Counted from the stretch's first letter, positions 1 to 13,882 are shown. The stretch is DNA of 64,000 nt from Osedax fenrisi (GCA_964019155.1 OZ025244.1:10462444-10526443); one strand, 5' to 3'. Numbers and translations: made by a program. Notes: generated from the sequence alone by a model not told the origin.

Positions 1-122
1 AATATAAAATTATTTAAATAAAGTAGATATGTTGTTAAATAATAAAATAATAATAAAGTAAGTACATATTATATGAATAATCAGTAATAATTAAAATAAT
101 ATATTATCTGTATTATTAGCAT

Positions 123-1083
123 CAGGGTTGATTCGGTTTTTAAAATTGGTTTTTTCAAATGGGTTTTTACGTCAGTTTTTACGGTTTTTTCAAGTTGTAA
201 AAACCATGGTTTTTATGGTTTTTACGGTTTTTATGGTTTTTAACAAATTAATTTAACTTTTAAATTATAAATTATAATTGCCTACATTATATGTTATATC
301 AGTGAGTGAGTAGGACTCTCATATAATTACACTTATATGCCTACGATACAATGATTATGTGATAACAAATTTAATTACGCCACCATTAGGCAGAATATTC
401 TAATTATGAATTATTTATATATTGAAATGTAAAAATATATCGTTTTTATGATAATACATTATTATTAATAATAGTTATTTATATGTAATAGCCAAATATT
501 ACCAAACTTAATTATTTTACTAAATAATATAAAGTAAAGTACTATTTTAGACAACAATTTTTAGTATATTGTAACGGTTACCAGACACTGTAGCCGGCGA
601 TTTCAAAAGGGGTGGGACTATGGGCGTGGCTATAGCCGAAATACTCTAAACGCAAATAAAATAACTATAATATTTTTAACTATTATATAATCAAATTAAA
701 TGTTATAAATATGAATCAAAAATATAATATCAAATGTAATCATATTATATAATTACATTTGATATTATATTTTTATTTAAATAGCTATAAAAATGATCTA
801 TTCATTTATAATTATTTAACAATAATGGTTTTTAACTGAGGAACTTATTAAATTTATTATAATGTTGAATAATAATTATGTTCCATTATATGATGTCTAT
901 ATATTTAAAATTATAATGAAAATAATACAATTTAGTTAATTTTTTGTTAACAAAAAATTATAATTTGTACTTGTTTTAATTGTAAAAACCGTATAAACCG
1001 TAAAAACCATGAAAACCGATAAAACCAGATAAAAACCGGGTTTTTTGGTTTTTACGTAAAAACCGAAAAAACCATCAACCCTG
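123..1083. mobile_element. Non-autonomous hAT element (MITE) with 8-bp TSD
   Basis: The element starts CAGGGTTGAT and ends with the inverted copy ATCAACCCTG. It is flanked by a perfect 8-bp direct repeat ATTAGCAT at 115-122 and 1084-1091, the target duplication length of hAT transposons. Both subterminal regions carry many variants of GGTTTTTACGG (180-245) and its complement (985-1065), the kind of clustered subterminal motif that hAT transposases bind. The interior is AT-rich with no open frame, so mobilisation would need a transposase encoded elsewhere. Boundaries and TSD are read directly; the superfamily follows from the CAGGG termini plus the 8-bp TSD. Confidence 0.88.
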
Positions 1084-1201
1084 ATTAGCATTATTAAATC
1101 ATATTGTCAAACTATACATTAGTATGACAATTATAATAATTATAATATTTATTTTGTTACAATATAACACTGAGTATTTCTGTATTATTTAATGTTATAT
1201 A

Positions 1202-2596
<1,395 letters not shown>

Positions 2597-2929
2597 TAAT
2601 AGACATGGAGATTATATCACAATCTATAGATATATGTACATTATATAATTAATATTATAAAAGCTGTATGAACTTTCATATTTATATTATAATAAATTAT
2701 TATAAATAATAAAGTAAAATTAGATTTATTTTATGTTCTGATATAATAAATTATATAATAATATATATTATGAACTTTCATATTTCTTTTATATATTAAT
2801 ATATTATTATTAAAAAAATATGAAAATGCATACTATTTTTTTATATAATATTAAACATAATATATATTATTATACAATTTATTATATCAAAACATAAAAG
2901 AAATCTAATTTAACTTTTAATAATAATAT

Positions 2930-3383
2930 CAAAGATTTTGCGAAGCAAAGATATAACACTCCCTATGCATGCAACGTAATTTAGTAATATCCCCAACCGC
3001 TGCTAGCAGTAGTATCGAAATCACTGAAATAGATTTAGGTTCGGCTCCGTTTGCATACAACAATGTTTTCATTGCTCTATTAAATTACATGCAATATAAA
3101 TTAACTTTTACTTACTAAATATATACTTATAGCATTTAAAACATAAATATCATATTTGTTTGTTATATATTAGTAATGAACACTTAGTTTTCATCATATA
3201 AATATTAATTTAAAGCATATTATTTAACATTTTAAAAGTGTATAGTTAAATACGAATTTACATTATAAACAACACATAGTTCCTAAAAGTAACCCGCTAT
3301 AGGTGGCACCAGGGTATTTTGTATACAAATTTGAATTACACGATTTTGCGTAAGTGTTATATCTTTCCTTCGGAAAATCTTTG
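2930..3383. mobile_element. MITE family with CAAAGATTTT termini, copy 1 (complete)
   Basis: A 454-bp element with inverted ends of about 33 bp (CAAAGATTTTGCGAAG... inverted at 3353-3383) that differ at two visible positions. A 7-bp direct repeat ATAATAT flanks it (2923-2929, 3384-3390), although AT-richness makes the duplication length uncertain. There is no coding sequence. A 3' partial copy lies at 3667-3885 and a 5' partial copy at 43750-43980, so this is a real repeat family of the genome. The superfamily is not assigned. Confidence 0.75.
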
Positions 3384-3389
3384 ATAATA

Positions 3390-3666
3390 TTATATTTGTA
3401 TACACATATTTTATACATTTATTAAATAATCATTCATTTTTCAATTATTATACAATTTATTATATCAAAAAAAAGAGCAGATAAATTATTATTTGTCAAA
3501 TTGAATTTAAATTTAAATTTAAATATTAACAATTAAATAAATATATGTATAAATGTATGTATCTTGTTTTTTTCTGTTTTTTTCTTTTTTTATTCTATGT
3601 TTAAAACGGTTTAAAACGCGTTTAAAACGTCTGTTTAAAACGTGTTTTTTATTAACTCACAACCCT
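3390..3666. mobile_element. AT-rich spacer with a hAT-like terminal fragment
   Basis: The right part (3598-3664) holds clustered GTTTAAAACG-type repeats ending in AACTCACAACCCT. Read on the minus strand this is AGGGTTGTGAG, resembling a hAT terminus with subterminal motifs. The other end was not found. The stretch separates copy 1 from the partial copy of the CAAAGATTTT family. Confidence 0.4.
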
Positions 3667-3885
3667 ATATATTAGTAATGAACACTTAGTTTTCATCATA
3701 TAAATATTAATTTAAAGCATATTATTTAACATTTTAAAAGTGTATAGTTAAATACGAATTTACATTATAAACAACTCATAGTTCCTAAAAGTAACCCGCT
3801 ATAGGTGGCACCAGGGTATTTTGTATACAAATTCGAATTACACGATTTCGCGTAAGTGTTATATCTTTCCTTCGGAAAATCTTTG
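3667..3885. mobile_element. CAAAGATTTT MITE family, copy 2 (3' half only)
   Basis: Nearly identical to 3168-3383, starting abruptly at TATTAGTAATGAACAC and running to the complete right terminus. The left half is missing where the hAT-like fragment ends, so it was either truncated by that insertion or arose by local duplication. Confidence 0.8.
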
Positions 3886-4000
3886 ATATAATTATGAAAC
3901 TTATTATAAAACTTAATATTAAATTAATGTGTTAAAAATATTAAAATACTTTTGTGTTTATAATTTAATTATAATTCTATAAATAGATGTATATGTAAAT

Positions 4001-4255
4001 TTACATAATTATCATTTTTTTATAAATATTATATGTGTATATTAAGATATTTATATATATATATAGCCCGTGATATAGCCTATGATATTTAGCCTTGTGC
4101 CTGAATAATGACTCGTTTATAAATAACCCAATTTTCATAATCGTTTCTTTTTCAGCCGGATAAGTCCACAGGCATATCATATCTCCCTTTCTGCGAACAT
4201 TACACACAACTCCATTAATTAGATTCTCAAAGTTATCCCCGATTACATCTAAAAC
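4001..4255 (-). pseudogene. eIF4E-like terminal exon, copy 1
   Basis: On the minus strand an acceptor-like AG precedes an open frame beginning VLDVIGDNFENLINGV and continuing CNVRRKGDMICLWT, then a stretch ending KYHRLYH. This matches the C-terminal part of translation initiation factor eIF4E, the mRNA cap-binding protein, whose usual pattern here is GAVVNxRxKGDKIAIWT followed by IGxxxKExL and a terminal YxxH-type end. The frame stays open after the expected end and stops at 4001 in low-complexity sequence. It lacks a short PEF insert present in copy 2 (15661-15791). Because about 180 bp of intron are shared with copy 2, this is a genomic duplicate rather than a processed copy. No upstream eIF4E exon was found in the window, and whether the exon is used is unknown. 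Confidence 0.62.
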
Positions 4256-5441
4256 CTATTCAAGGTAGATAATTAATCAATTGAAATGTTGTTAGCCTAT
4301 CAAATAATGGCATCCTAAATATGTCACCATAACATCATCGGATCACCTGATCTATACTGATCATCATTAGAATATCATCATTCCATATGAAATGTATCAT
4401 TAGTACATTTAAGGCATTATATGCATGAAAATAGACTATTCATATTAATATAATATGTTATAAATAAATATGAACTCTATTCATAAAATTTTGAAACAAT
4501 ACTTATTTATACCAAAATAATGTGTTTTAATCAAAAAACGAAATCTAAAATGAACTATGACGTATAGCAGTATCCCAAATATAAATTCTAGGATATTTGA
4601 ATTTTAAATTTTAAAAATATGTTGTTCAATTTTTATTTTAATTTAAATATAGTTAAATAATTGATAATTCTTTCGTAACTTTTGGACTCTATTTATGATA
4701 TAAACAAACATTTAGAATTACAAAGGACATTAAAAAGCGTAATATGTAGCTAGGTTTAGTAATTCGAAATATATAAGACGTATAATAATAATATTATATA
4801 TATATACTATATTATATACTATATTATATTATATATTTTATATATAACTTATATATAATAACATAATATAACGGATCAAGCGACCTAATGATCACCAGTC
4901 AATTTAGCAGTCAATTTAACGGTCATTTATACGGTCATAACTATTGGTCCTGCGGTCAATTAAATTTGTATTATATAATATATAGTTAACTTATAAAAAG
5001 AATGGTTTAGTTATACTAGAATATAAGTATTATATTTGGATTATTATATAACTTATATTAAATAATAAAAACAATGAAATGTAATATTTAGAGTTTTATT
5101 ACATGATAATTGATAAGCAAATATATAATCTAAATATATAATATATAATAATAAATTAAAGTAATAATATAATATAACAATAATAACTAGTAAATGTCAC
5201 ACAGGTGTATATTATAATTATATATAATACTAAAACAAAACCAGCACAATATAATAAATAACGATAAAAATACCTAGTACACAATGATTACTATAAGATA
5301 CTATATTATACTATTTATACATATATTAATAAATTTATCATAAATATTAACCTCATCAAGATTTATAAAGATTTTACACTTTGCAAACATGCGTATAACA
5401 TCATTGATACTAAGTGTTCTATCATCACGATTGAAGATTCG
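4256..5441. other. Duplicated intron segment and AT-rich spacer
   Basis: 4256-4440 is the intron side of the eIF4E-like exon and is repeated, well conserved, at 15792-15950. The remainder is AT-rich. A run of short related phrases (TCAATTTAGCAG, TCAATTTAACGG, TCATTTATACGG) lies at 4890-4960. No gene is visible. Confidence 0.6.
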
Positions 5442-5913
5442 TCATGTAGGATTTGAAGAGTGAATATGGATGGGGATGGGTATCGGGGAAGTAATGAACC
5501 TATAAAGTAAATGAATGTGACTTAAAATATTACTATATGCATATAGCGTCGTACTACCATCTCGATCTCTCCACATCATTTCATCTAAATACCCTGATAA
5601 TTTTTCATTTCGGACTCCTTTCATTTTCTTGAACTGATATTTGGTTTTTGTCTAATAGCTCTCAATGGCCTGCGTATATGTAAACGTTATCGGGTTATCA
5701 ACATTTTGGCTGTGGTTAATAGTCTTGTATGTGATTGTTGTATTCGTACTGATTTGTCGATACGCAGCCCATTAATCGCTATGGATTATAGTACCAGCAA
5801 GAATATTGTTCAGAATTAGTCGTATGAATGCAGTAGCTTTTCTATCCGGAACGATCCACATAAGACATTTTCCCGGTTTGGTGAACATGCCGAATACCCA
5901 GAAATCAGAATTA
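5442..5913 (-). pseudogene. Merlin-type (IS1595/ISXO2-like) DDE transposase, C-terminal fragment
   Basis: The minus-strand translation from 5910 reads PNSDFWVFGMF, IVPDRKATAF, ILAGTIIHSD, WAAY, INHSQN, IES and LSGYLDEMMWRDRDG. These are the ordered motifs of the ISXO2-like transposase domain: WVFG, the V.DR strand, GTII.SD with catalytic Asp, W.AY, the NHS motif, IES and the YL.E..WR end. In animals this domain marks Merlin elements. At least two in-frame stops replace expected codons: TAA after HSD, and TAG where Trp normally follows IES. The fragment ends exactly at the left boundary of the Harbinger element, so the N-terminal half was cut off by that insertion or lost by rearrangement. Non-functional. 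Confidence 0.72.
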
Positions 5914-7389
5914 GGGGCCTGGGGCCAGTTGCTCCGATAAAATAAAATTGGCCTACGCTTATCCTACGCTTATTTTACGATATTGAGTTGTTCGGATGAA
6001 AAATAAATAGCGTAGGCGCGCGTCATTAAGGCGAACAAATTCGCCTTAGCGCTTGCTAGCGATCGGTTGTTCCGATGATATTACGCGTAAAAATGATAAA
6101 AATACTACGCTAAGATCATCGAGTTGTTCCAACATATAAATTAAATACGCAGAGTTGATTTTGACCCATTTCTTAAGGATAACTAAAAGCTGTCGTTAGC
6201 TAAATAATAAATAATATTAAATAAAATGTATTTATTATTTCCTAGTGTATTCCATATTTAGGGTATTTCAGTATTTATTATTAGTTTATCGATTTAATAA
6301 TACTTTATATCCGTTTTATATTCCTTTTGTATTACTTTATACTTCATACATTATTATTATCACCTATTTATACCTATTTTACTCACACTATGGACATTAT
6401 ATTCGACATCGATAGATAATTTTTTCGCTGAACATCTGACAAGGGAGTACCGTGTAAGAAACAATCCAATAGAGTTATATGAGTTAGTAATAATACATAA
6501 ACATACGATTATTATATTAATAATAATTCTTATTATTATTATAATTATACATATTGATTTTGTAAAAATGTCAAAAAATATATGATGATGTTGTTTATAA
6601 ATATAGATACAAATTATCTAAATAAATATGTAATATATTAATTCATTATGCATATTAATTAGCTAGTTTAAAAACTATTATTATTCGTTAATGCATCTAA
6701 ATTTCAAATTTATTATAAATATTGGGAATCTAACGACAGGCGCAAAATTATCTATAGATATATTTATTGAGGAGGTTGGAGGCGCGCGCGATTTGAAATG
6801 TTGAACAATCATTGATTAAATAACCTAATGATTAGAAAATGATTAAATAACCTAACTATGATTACATAATGCTCATGAGATACTATTATTATAATAAATT
6901 CAACAATTCTTTGAATTTTATATTAAAATAATTTAATTATAACAAAGTTTAATTTTAACTACTTTAACTGCTGTATACGGACTAACGGAAATTTTATTTT
7001 AGAAACAAATTAATTTTAATTCTGAAAATCTATCATATAGTTACGTCTAAACTAGTATAAGTTAATTTTAATTATTAATTATCAATAGTAGATATATTCT
7101 TGTATTTATGTATTAAATATATATTTTAACACATAGTTACGTCTAAGCTATAGCTTACTATAGTATAAGTTAACTTAAATTATTAATTATCAATAGTAGA
7201 TTATATTCTTGTTAAAATATATATTTTAACACATATATAATATGATATTAGTAACTGTTAAAATAAATATAAATATGGATGAATATTATTCATCGAATAT
7301 ATAAATTATATGATTAATATAATAATTATTATAATATCATACATGGTTAACAATGTAATAGTATAATATAATGAACTATATAAATAATA
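5914..7389. other. Left non-coding arm of the Harbinger element
   Basis: After the terminal repeat there are about 200 bp of GCGTAGG/GCGCG-containing sequence also found in the second Harbinger (14388-15658), then AT-rich DNA. An internal direct repeat of about 100 bp (around 7025-7130 and 7140-7235, sharing AATTATCAATAGTAGAT) is inverted near the right end. No coding sequence was recognised. Confidence 0.6.
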
Positions 7390-7656
7390 CGTTACCAGTA
7401 ACCTCGTGCGAAGTAATCGCATATGAGGTAATTTCGTACGACTTATTTAGTAATCTCGTAAGACTTATTAAATTAAATTTATTTCATTATTATACAGTTC
7501 TTATATGAATATATATAATACTATATATTATATCAATATTTAATAATGTATTGTATATATTCGTATAATAACTCTATAATTATAAATATATTAAATTTAA
7601 TAAGTCGTACGAAATTACCTCGTAACAAATTACCTCGTACGCGATTACTGGCTACC
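7390..7656. mobile_element. Short palindromic MITE with 8-bp direct flanks
   Basis: A 267-bp element with inverted ends (TTACCAGTAACCTCGTGCG at the left; inverse CGAGGTAATTTG/CGTACGAGG motifs at the right). The inner parts AGGTAATTTCGTACGACTT are also inverted. It is flanked by AAATAATA at 7382-7389 and 7657-7664, suggesting an 8-bp target duplication. No coding capacity. It lies in the non-coding arm of the Harbinger element and so is younger than that insertion. Confidence 0.7.
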
Positions 7657-7664
7657 AAATAATA

Positions 7665-8129
7665 TATACGATCAGCATTAGTTAATATCAAAATAATAGT
7701 CATTTAATACATATATAAGTTTAAATACAATTTCCGTTAGTCCCTTGCAACCCTTTAACTAATCTATTCAATATATATAGTTAGATTAATATTCACTTTT
7801 ATTACCAATTAATTTATTGTATCAAGTAACATAAAATAATATTTCTAATATCAAAAATAAACTATACACAAGTAAAACTAGATATCAAATAATTATAAAA
7901 ATAAATATATGATTAATAGTTTATGCAGTGGCATTTTGTGAGTGCGTAGTTTCTGCGCCCACCTTTAGTTTATTTAAGAATGTAACATAATCTAATAAAC
8001 ATGTATATATGTGTATAAGTGTATATATATATATATGTATCACACACATAGACATATACTGTATGTATAAGCGATAGAAGTGTAACGCGTAAAATATTAC
8101 TGACTAACAGTAAGGACTAATAATGTATA

Positions 8130-8168
<39 letters not shown>

Positions 8169-8223
8169 CCATTAGTGATGATTAGTTTTTACATTAATAG
8201 TAAATATGTTAAACTTATTACAG
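7665..8223. other. AT-rich 5' region of the Harbinger transposase gene
   Basis: AT-rich, with a (TA)n tract at 8134-8162. A first coding exon or promoter of the transposase should lie here, but none could be recognised. An acceptor-like TTACAG at 8218-8223 opens the first recognisable exon. Confidence 0.4.
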
Positions 8224-9489
8224 TGATGAAGAAATATATGCAAGATATCGTTTTGACAAAGAAACGATTTGTGAAATTCTTGAGATTATAAAGGAATAAA
8301 TAACTGGAGATGAAAGGGCATCTCACAATTCAACAACGATATGTCCTATGACAAAAGTACTTATAGCTCTCTATTACTACCAATGGTAGTTTCCAACTAG
8401 TCGTCGAGACTCCATTGGCATACATAAGTCGACAACAAGTCGCATAATACACCAGATATCGGACGCTATATGCCAACATTTTGACGAATGGGTGTATCTA
8501 AATAGAGTAACGGAACACGTCGCCCAGCAAAAAGTTGCATTCAAAGATATTGCGGGCTTTCCGAATGTGTGCGGTGTAATTGACTGCACGCATATTAGGA
8601 TACAAGTTAATTTTCGCCCATATACCATTACTTATTAATAGCATATTAATTCTTCCATTTAATTTGTAATATTTCTAAATTAAATCAATTACATACAATA
8701 TAATACATTTAATTATTCATATTGATAATATGACCAATATCAATAAATTTATAATCAAAAATTATATAAAAACATTTTCTATTCCGTTTTAAACCTAATT
8801 TCCATTACCTTCTCTTCGAAATTAACATTATATTTAATTTGTATCATTAAATTTATTCACATTTTTTAATATAAATTACAAAATTATAATGAATATAACA
8901 AAATGATGATTTTAATAGCTCCGGTAATTAACGAACAAATCTATGTAAATCGAAAAAATACGCATTCTATCAATGTACAACTCATGTGCAAGTCCGACAT
9001 GAGAATTTCGAATGCCGTAATTCAATATCCAGGTGGCATCCATGATTCAAGGTAAGCAGTATAAGTTAATATATGACAATAGTATATAATTACACTAATA
9101 TTTATTCAGAATTATAAGGAATTCTGATGTATGGAATGCATATGAAGAAAGGACAAATTCGGATGTCATCCTTGGGGATAGCAGTTATCCTTGTAAAAGG
9201 TGGCTACTAACCCCATTTTTGCGACCAACTACTTCTGCTCAGAGGGTTTTTTATACGTATATTATTAATCAAAATTAATTCATTCCAAAAGTTAATGATA
9301 CTATATTTGAACCCTAGATAATATATAATAACCTAAGTAATACATAATTATATGTTTATTCAGTGAAAAGCGCTTATAGTATGCTTCACATATAGTAAAT
9401 ACCTATTATAGTAATCATTTTAAATAGTATTTGTTGGTTTTATTTACATTTAAGTTTATCCGATTTCCCTACATATCTACTAAGTATAT

Positions 9490-9580
9490 ATATCAGTGTT
9501 CCATAGGTTTTTACCGCCAATGGTAATAACCGGTAATAACCTGTCCGGTAAAAACAGGTTTTTACCATGGTAAAAACCTA
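9490..9580. mobile_element. hAT-like terminal scrap in transposase intron
   Basis: CAGTGTTCCATAGG is followed by several inverted GGTTTTTACC / GGTAAAAACC motifs. The layout resembles a hAT end with its binding-site cluster. A diverged relative occurs near 21215-21290 (CTATAGGTTATTAACTCCC). The opposite terminus was not identified. Confidence 0.35.
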
Positions 9581-9655
9581 TTTTTGTCTATATAAATAAA
9601 CCAAATATTACCTATATTATTAAACATAATATCTTCTACACATATAAAAGAAAGT

Positions 9656-9667
9656 CTATTTAAATAT

Positions 9668-9698
<31 letters not shown>

Positions 9699-10184
9699 TA
9701 TGCGTTCGATGTTTAAGAAAATGGCTCGACGGATTTACAAAATTTAAATTGATACTAATTCTCTACGAAAAAAGTATTGTGGTTGTTCGGATGAATTTTT
9801 TATTTCCGCCTCTACACCGATCATAATTACGTAAAACTGTCCTTTATCGACCTATTTCCCTCTATAGGGAATTCTTTTGATTATAGAAGAAAATGTTTCA
9901 CACATAAAATGTATGCGAATGTGAGCCGTTTCGTAAAAATGTAATTATATTCATTTTACCATAATTAATGCATTCGTAAATTGCAATAAACGGTGATAAC
10001 GTTTACGTTTTCGATATATTTAACGAACATTTTAAATTTGTCAATAAACAATTAAATTTAAGTGCTTTGTTATTAATAAATAAATTGTTTTCTATAAATA
10101 AATCTTTGTTTACATTTACGTTACTAACGATCCCACGGGTACAACAATATAATACCCGGGCAACGCCGGGACGTAGCCAGCTAG
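9656..10184. mobile_element. Non-autonomous Helitron, probable
   Basis: The right end carries a GC-rich hairpin CCCGGGCAACGCCGGG at about 10156-10171, followed by a short spacer and CTAG then T: the Helitron 3' signature (hairpin, then CTRR, insertion before T). The left part contains GGCTCGACGGATTTACAAAA, a phrase often seen near the 5' end of arthropod Helitrons, after TCTATTTAAAT and an (ATTT)n run. There is no Rep/helicase coding. The 3' end is well supported; the 5' end at 9656 is a guess, since TC at 9577 is also possible. Confidence 0.6.
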
Positions 10185-11296
10185 TTATCTATATAATTTA
10201 AAATTACATATTTTTATAGATTTTGTAGGTGATAGATAATATACAATTATAAAATCAAACAATACTACATTAAAATCACAATTAAAATTGTTCATGTTTT
10301 TTTATAAAAAATGTATTAATTGTAACTTTTTATAGATAAAAATTTATAAATATATAAAATACTGAATAGCATAATATATTTATTTTTATATTAGTAAAAT
10401 GTAATATTGTAAAATATATTTTAGACAAACAATAGAAATAGAATAATATTTTCATTGAGATCTTATTTGAATATTTTCATTGTTTGATTTTATACCATGA
10501 TATTTAAATAGATATTTTCTATTTATTATATCATATTTAGTAATTTCATAATAATATTAATTATTCATTTAATGCAGAGATATCAATTTGCCCATGTGAA
10601 GACAAGAGCTCTAATTGAGAGGTGCAATGGGGTATTGAAGCGTCGATTTAGTTGTCTCCATTCCGAGATAAGGTAACTTCCCTATTGATGATAAACCTTA
10701 ATATATTAGTCTAGATGGTTTATCGAGTTCACTTGTAATTTACCATAACTATATATAGAATTATTTCTATACATTTATTAAACAAATTTCCTATATTGAA
10801 TTAAAATATATGTGAATTTAATTTAATTTACACTTTCTAATAGGTAGTCATTTACGATATAGAAATAATGTGTTAGATAATATATTTTATACAAAATTAT
10901 ATATAAAAGTTTATAGTAATATATATCTAGTGTTACAATTTTCCATAAAATGAATTTATAATAATAAATATATTTATAATAATTTATAATAATAAATATA
11001 ATTGTATTTATTTAAAAAAAAAAAAAAAAAAAAAAAAATATACATATATGTAAAAATATATTATAGAACTTTTACATCATATCATCATTTAGGTTTAAAC
11101 CTGAGCGAGCAATCAAAGTAATCGGAGCTTGCGTTATATTACACAATATTGCTGTAAGTAAGAAACTAATCCGAGAAATAATACAAATTGATGAAGATAC
11201 CGAATCTAATGAAACCCTGAATACAGATTTACCGGGAAATGCATATAGAGACGCATTTGTAGATAAATATTTTAGTAGATAAATAAAAAAGTAATT

Positions 11297-13882
11297 TTAA
11301 TTATATTTATTTTGTAATCCTTTAATTTTTAAATCCAAGATTAACATTTCCTTTACATGTTTCTCATGTTCTCTTTCCTCTTTATCTTGGATCGCCTTCA
11401 TCTCCCTATCATATAACTCTTTTTCTCTTTTATTTCTCTCTTCGGTATACTCTTTTTCTCTTTTATTTCTCTCTTCGGTATACTCTGTCTCCTTATAAAT
11501 ATTATCTATTTGTTTTATTATATATAAATACTTTTCCTTCACTATTTTTACTTCACATTCAATTATTTCTATCATATTTGTATTTTTATTAATGAAGAGT
11601 CTTTTTTTAGTGGGATTTATATTATTTATAGTATTCGATATGTCTAGTAGTGAGGGTGTAGTTAGTGGTGTATTAAGGGTGGTGGCAAACTGTGATGGAT
11701 TAAATTCTAGGTTAACTATTGTATCTATTGAATGTATTTGCTGAGTGTCTGTTGCAGTTTGTGGTGGTGGTGTATTGTATGTGGAATGTGGTGTAATGTT
11801 TATGGGTCTTATAGTTTGTGGTGGGTTACTGGGGGGTGGTGGTGAGTTACTGGTTGATGGTTGGGGTGTTTCCGTTATCCTCTTCGAACTCGATAGTCTA
11901 CCTAAAGTGATTTAGAATTATATAGATATATTTCTACTATTTTTAGTGTTTAAAATTTAAAAAATTAAAATTAAAAAACTATTTTTAATGTATCAAACAT
12001 ATTTGTTAATATTAAGAAATTGAATAAACATAGCCTTATATTAAAATTAGATAGAAATATTTAAACCTATTTTGATAATTTATATAAAGATTTAATTTTA
12101 AAAATAGTTATAAATATCAAGAATTTGATCAAATATAATATTATATTCATAAATAATATTTTTACCAAATCAGATTTACTATATATATATATACTATATT
12201 ACACATGCTATACTAATTATGAGTATATAAAAATAAATAAACCTTCTATTCCATCCAAAAGAGCGTTATTGTCTCCGATAACCTCCATCATTGTTTCATG
12301 GTACCAGCTTCTTTTTATCGGATCACCCCCACCAGTTCCTCTTGCATGGTCTCTGTTTCTTATAGTCTGTTTAATAAATAATACTTATGTTAGTTATATT
12401 TTAAGAAATAAATAATTTAATTATACCTTTAATTTATCTCATAGGTTAAATACTCTGTAAACAACATTATATATTTATTACTAACCTCAGATTTAATAGT
12501 TGTCATTTTCTTTTGTAATTGTTCTACAGTTCTGTCATTCCCATGTTGATTAACTGCTTCTGCTATTTTTTCCCACCTTAGAATCTTGCCAGTCTTCGTT
12601 ACCTTTGAAAATAAAAACACATTACAAATAGAAATTAATTTATATATAATTTTATATAGCTTTAGTAATAACCTAGTTTATAATATGCATTGTGTTTTAT
12701 GATTGTTCAAATTATTTTAAATTATATCCAACAAATAATTAGATTATAATTAGATTAAAACAAGATATTATCAAAAAGTATATAATTTTATTTAACTATA
12801 TTTCTAATTACATGATTATACTTTTATATTTAAATATAGTGTTTTTTTATTAGATTAAATATTGAAATAAATAAATAATTAAGATATCATAATTATAATT
12901 GTATTATTATAAAGTTTATAAAATATATTAAAGAATTTATCTGTTTTATTAAATCTGTTTTATCAATTAGTTATATATATATATAACATCCATAGCAAAG
13001 TGAATATGTATTTAATTTTTACATTACACCAATTTATATTTAAATATATTATATAATAGTAATGTAAAAGTAAGGGAGCAAACGTTCTATTTATATAATA
13101 TAATTATAAATATTAATATCAATAAAATATCATTTCATGTTTTTATAATTAAATTATATTTCTGATTACATATAATATTAAATGTTATATAACGATGTAG
13201 GCTAGATTATTTAGTAGAAATATGGCTTAAGTCTCATTGAAATATACATTTATTTTGTTTTCAAATGACTATCAGCAATTTTATGTATATGTATTACATT
13301 ACTATTATTTCGATATAAACGAATGTTGACCGTATATAATAAGCATATATTTCATTGTTATATTGTTAACCATATTTAATATAATATAATATTATTATAA
13401 TAATCATATCAAACATATAATAACATATAATATAACATATAGCTAATACATATAATATATACCTAATAATCATATAAAACCTAATTTATATATTAAATGA
13501 ATAATATCATATATTAAATATGATATTTATATTTATTTTAACAGTTACTAATATCATGATATGATTTAATATTAAAGATGTGTTAAGATATAAATTGTAA
13601 TACATAAATACAAGAATATAATCTACTATTGATAATTGATAAGTTAAGTTAACTTAAACTACCATAGTATTAACCATGATACATTTTCAGAATTATAAAT
13701 AATTTCTGTTATTTTAAATTAATTTTTGTAATTTTTATTAAAAATTAAATTAATTATATCACCTTAATACTAACATAAGAATCAAATTTTCTATTTAAAT
13801 AGTCCGAATTTTCTTTATATATGTTTAATAGTGTAGCTATTTCCAAAGTAGAAAAGACCGAGCATCTTGTTAATTTTGACAT
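11297..13882 (-). CDS. Harbinger Myb/SANT-like partner protein (intact)
   Basis: In PIF/Harbinger elements this second protein binds the element DNA and helps the transposase enter the nucleus and act. Four exons join in frame: 13882-13763, 12602-12486, 12366-12243 and 11901-11297. All have GT donors and AG acceptors, giving about 321 residues without a stop. Exon 1 starts MSKLTRCSVFST. Exons 1-2 form a Myb/SANT-like (MADF/trihelix-type) domain with TGKILRWEKIAEAVNQ and RTVEQLQKKMTTIK. Exon 3 holds the family hallmark GTGGG followed by an acidic-hydrophobic segment ending LLDGIEG. Exon 4 has a Pro/Thr/Asn-rich linker (SPPPPSNPPQT), then a basic patch (PTKKRLF), then a charged coiled coil with a duplicated EYTEERNKREK motif at the C-terminus. 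It is the only full-length open mobile-element gene in the window, while its transposase partner is broken. Confidence 0.85.
12603..13762. other. Long first intron of the Myb-like gene
   Basis: AT-rich. 13545-13660 is the inverted counterpart of the left-arm repeat (7100-7260), so the intron extends into the right subterminal region of the element. No extra coding exon is needed for phase. Confidence 0.55.

Larger units (their letters stand above)
8224..11282 (+). pseudogene. HARBI1-like PIF/Harbinger DDE transposase (broken)
   Basis: Five exon-like segments carry the transposase that cuts and joins the element ends: 8224-8605, 8919-9051, 9110-9256, 10580-10672 and 11093-11282. Most junctions show GT..AG and keep frame. 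Motifs in order: ARYRFDKETI; GIHKSTTSRII (helix-turn-helix-like region); FKDIAGFPNVCGVIDCTHIRI (read as two blocks, GFP then the first catalytic Asp in IDCTH); YVNRKNTHSINVQ; YPGGIHDSR; ILGDSSYP; TRALIERCNGVLKRRF; ACVILHN; and a C-terminal YFSR before the stop. It is damaged. In-frame TAA follows IIKE and TAG follows YQW in exon 1. The donor after exon 1 is one base out of phase. The usual second catalytic Asp (VCD motif) reads MCK. About 315 codons, near HARBI1 size. It ends 14 bp from the convergent Myb-like gene. Confidence 0.88.

Noticed and set aside
8377..8628. Minus-strand 83-residue frame
   Set aside because: Antisense shadow of Harbinger transposase exon 1.
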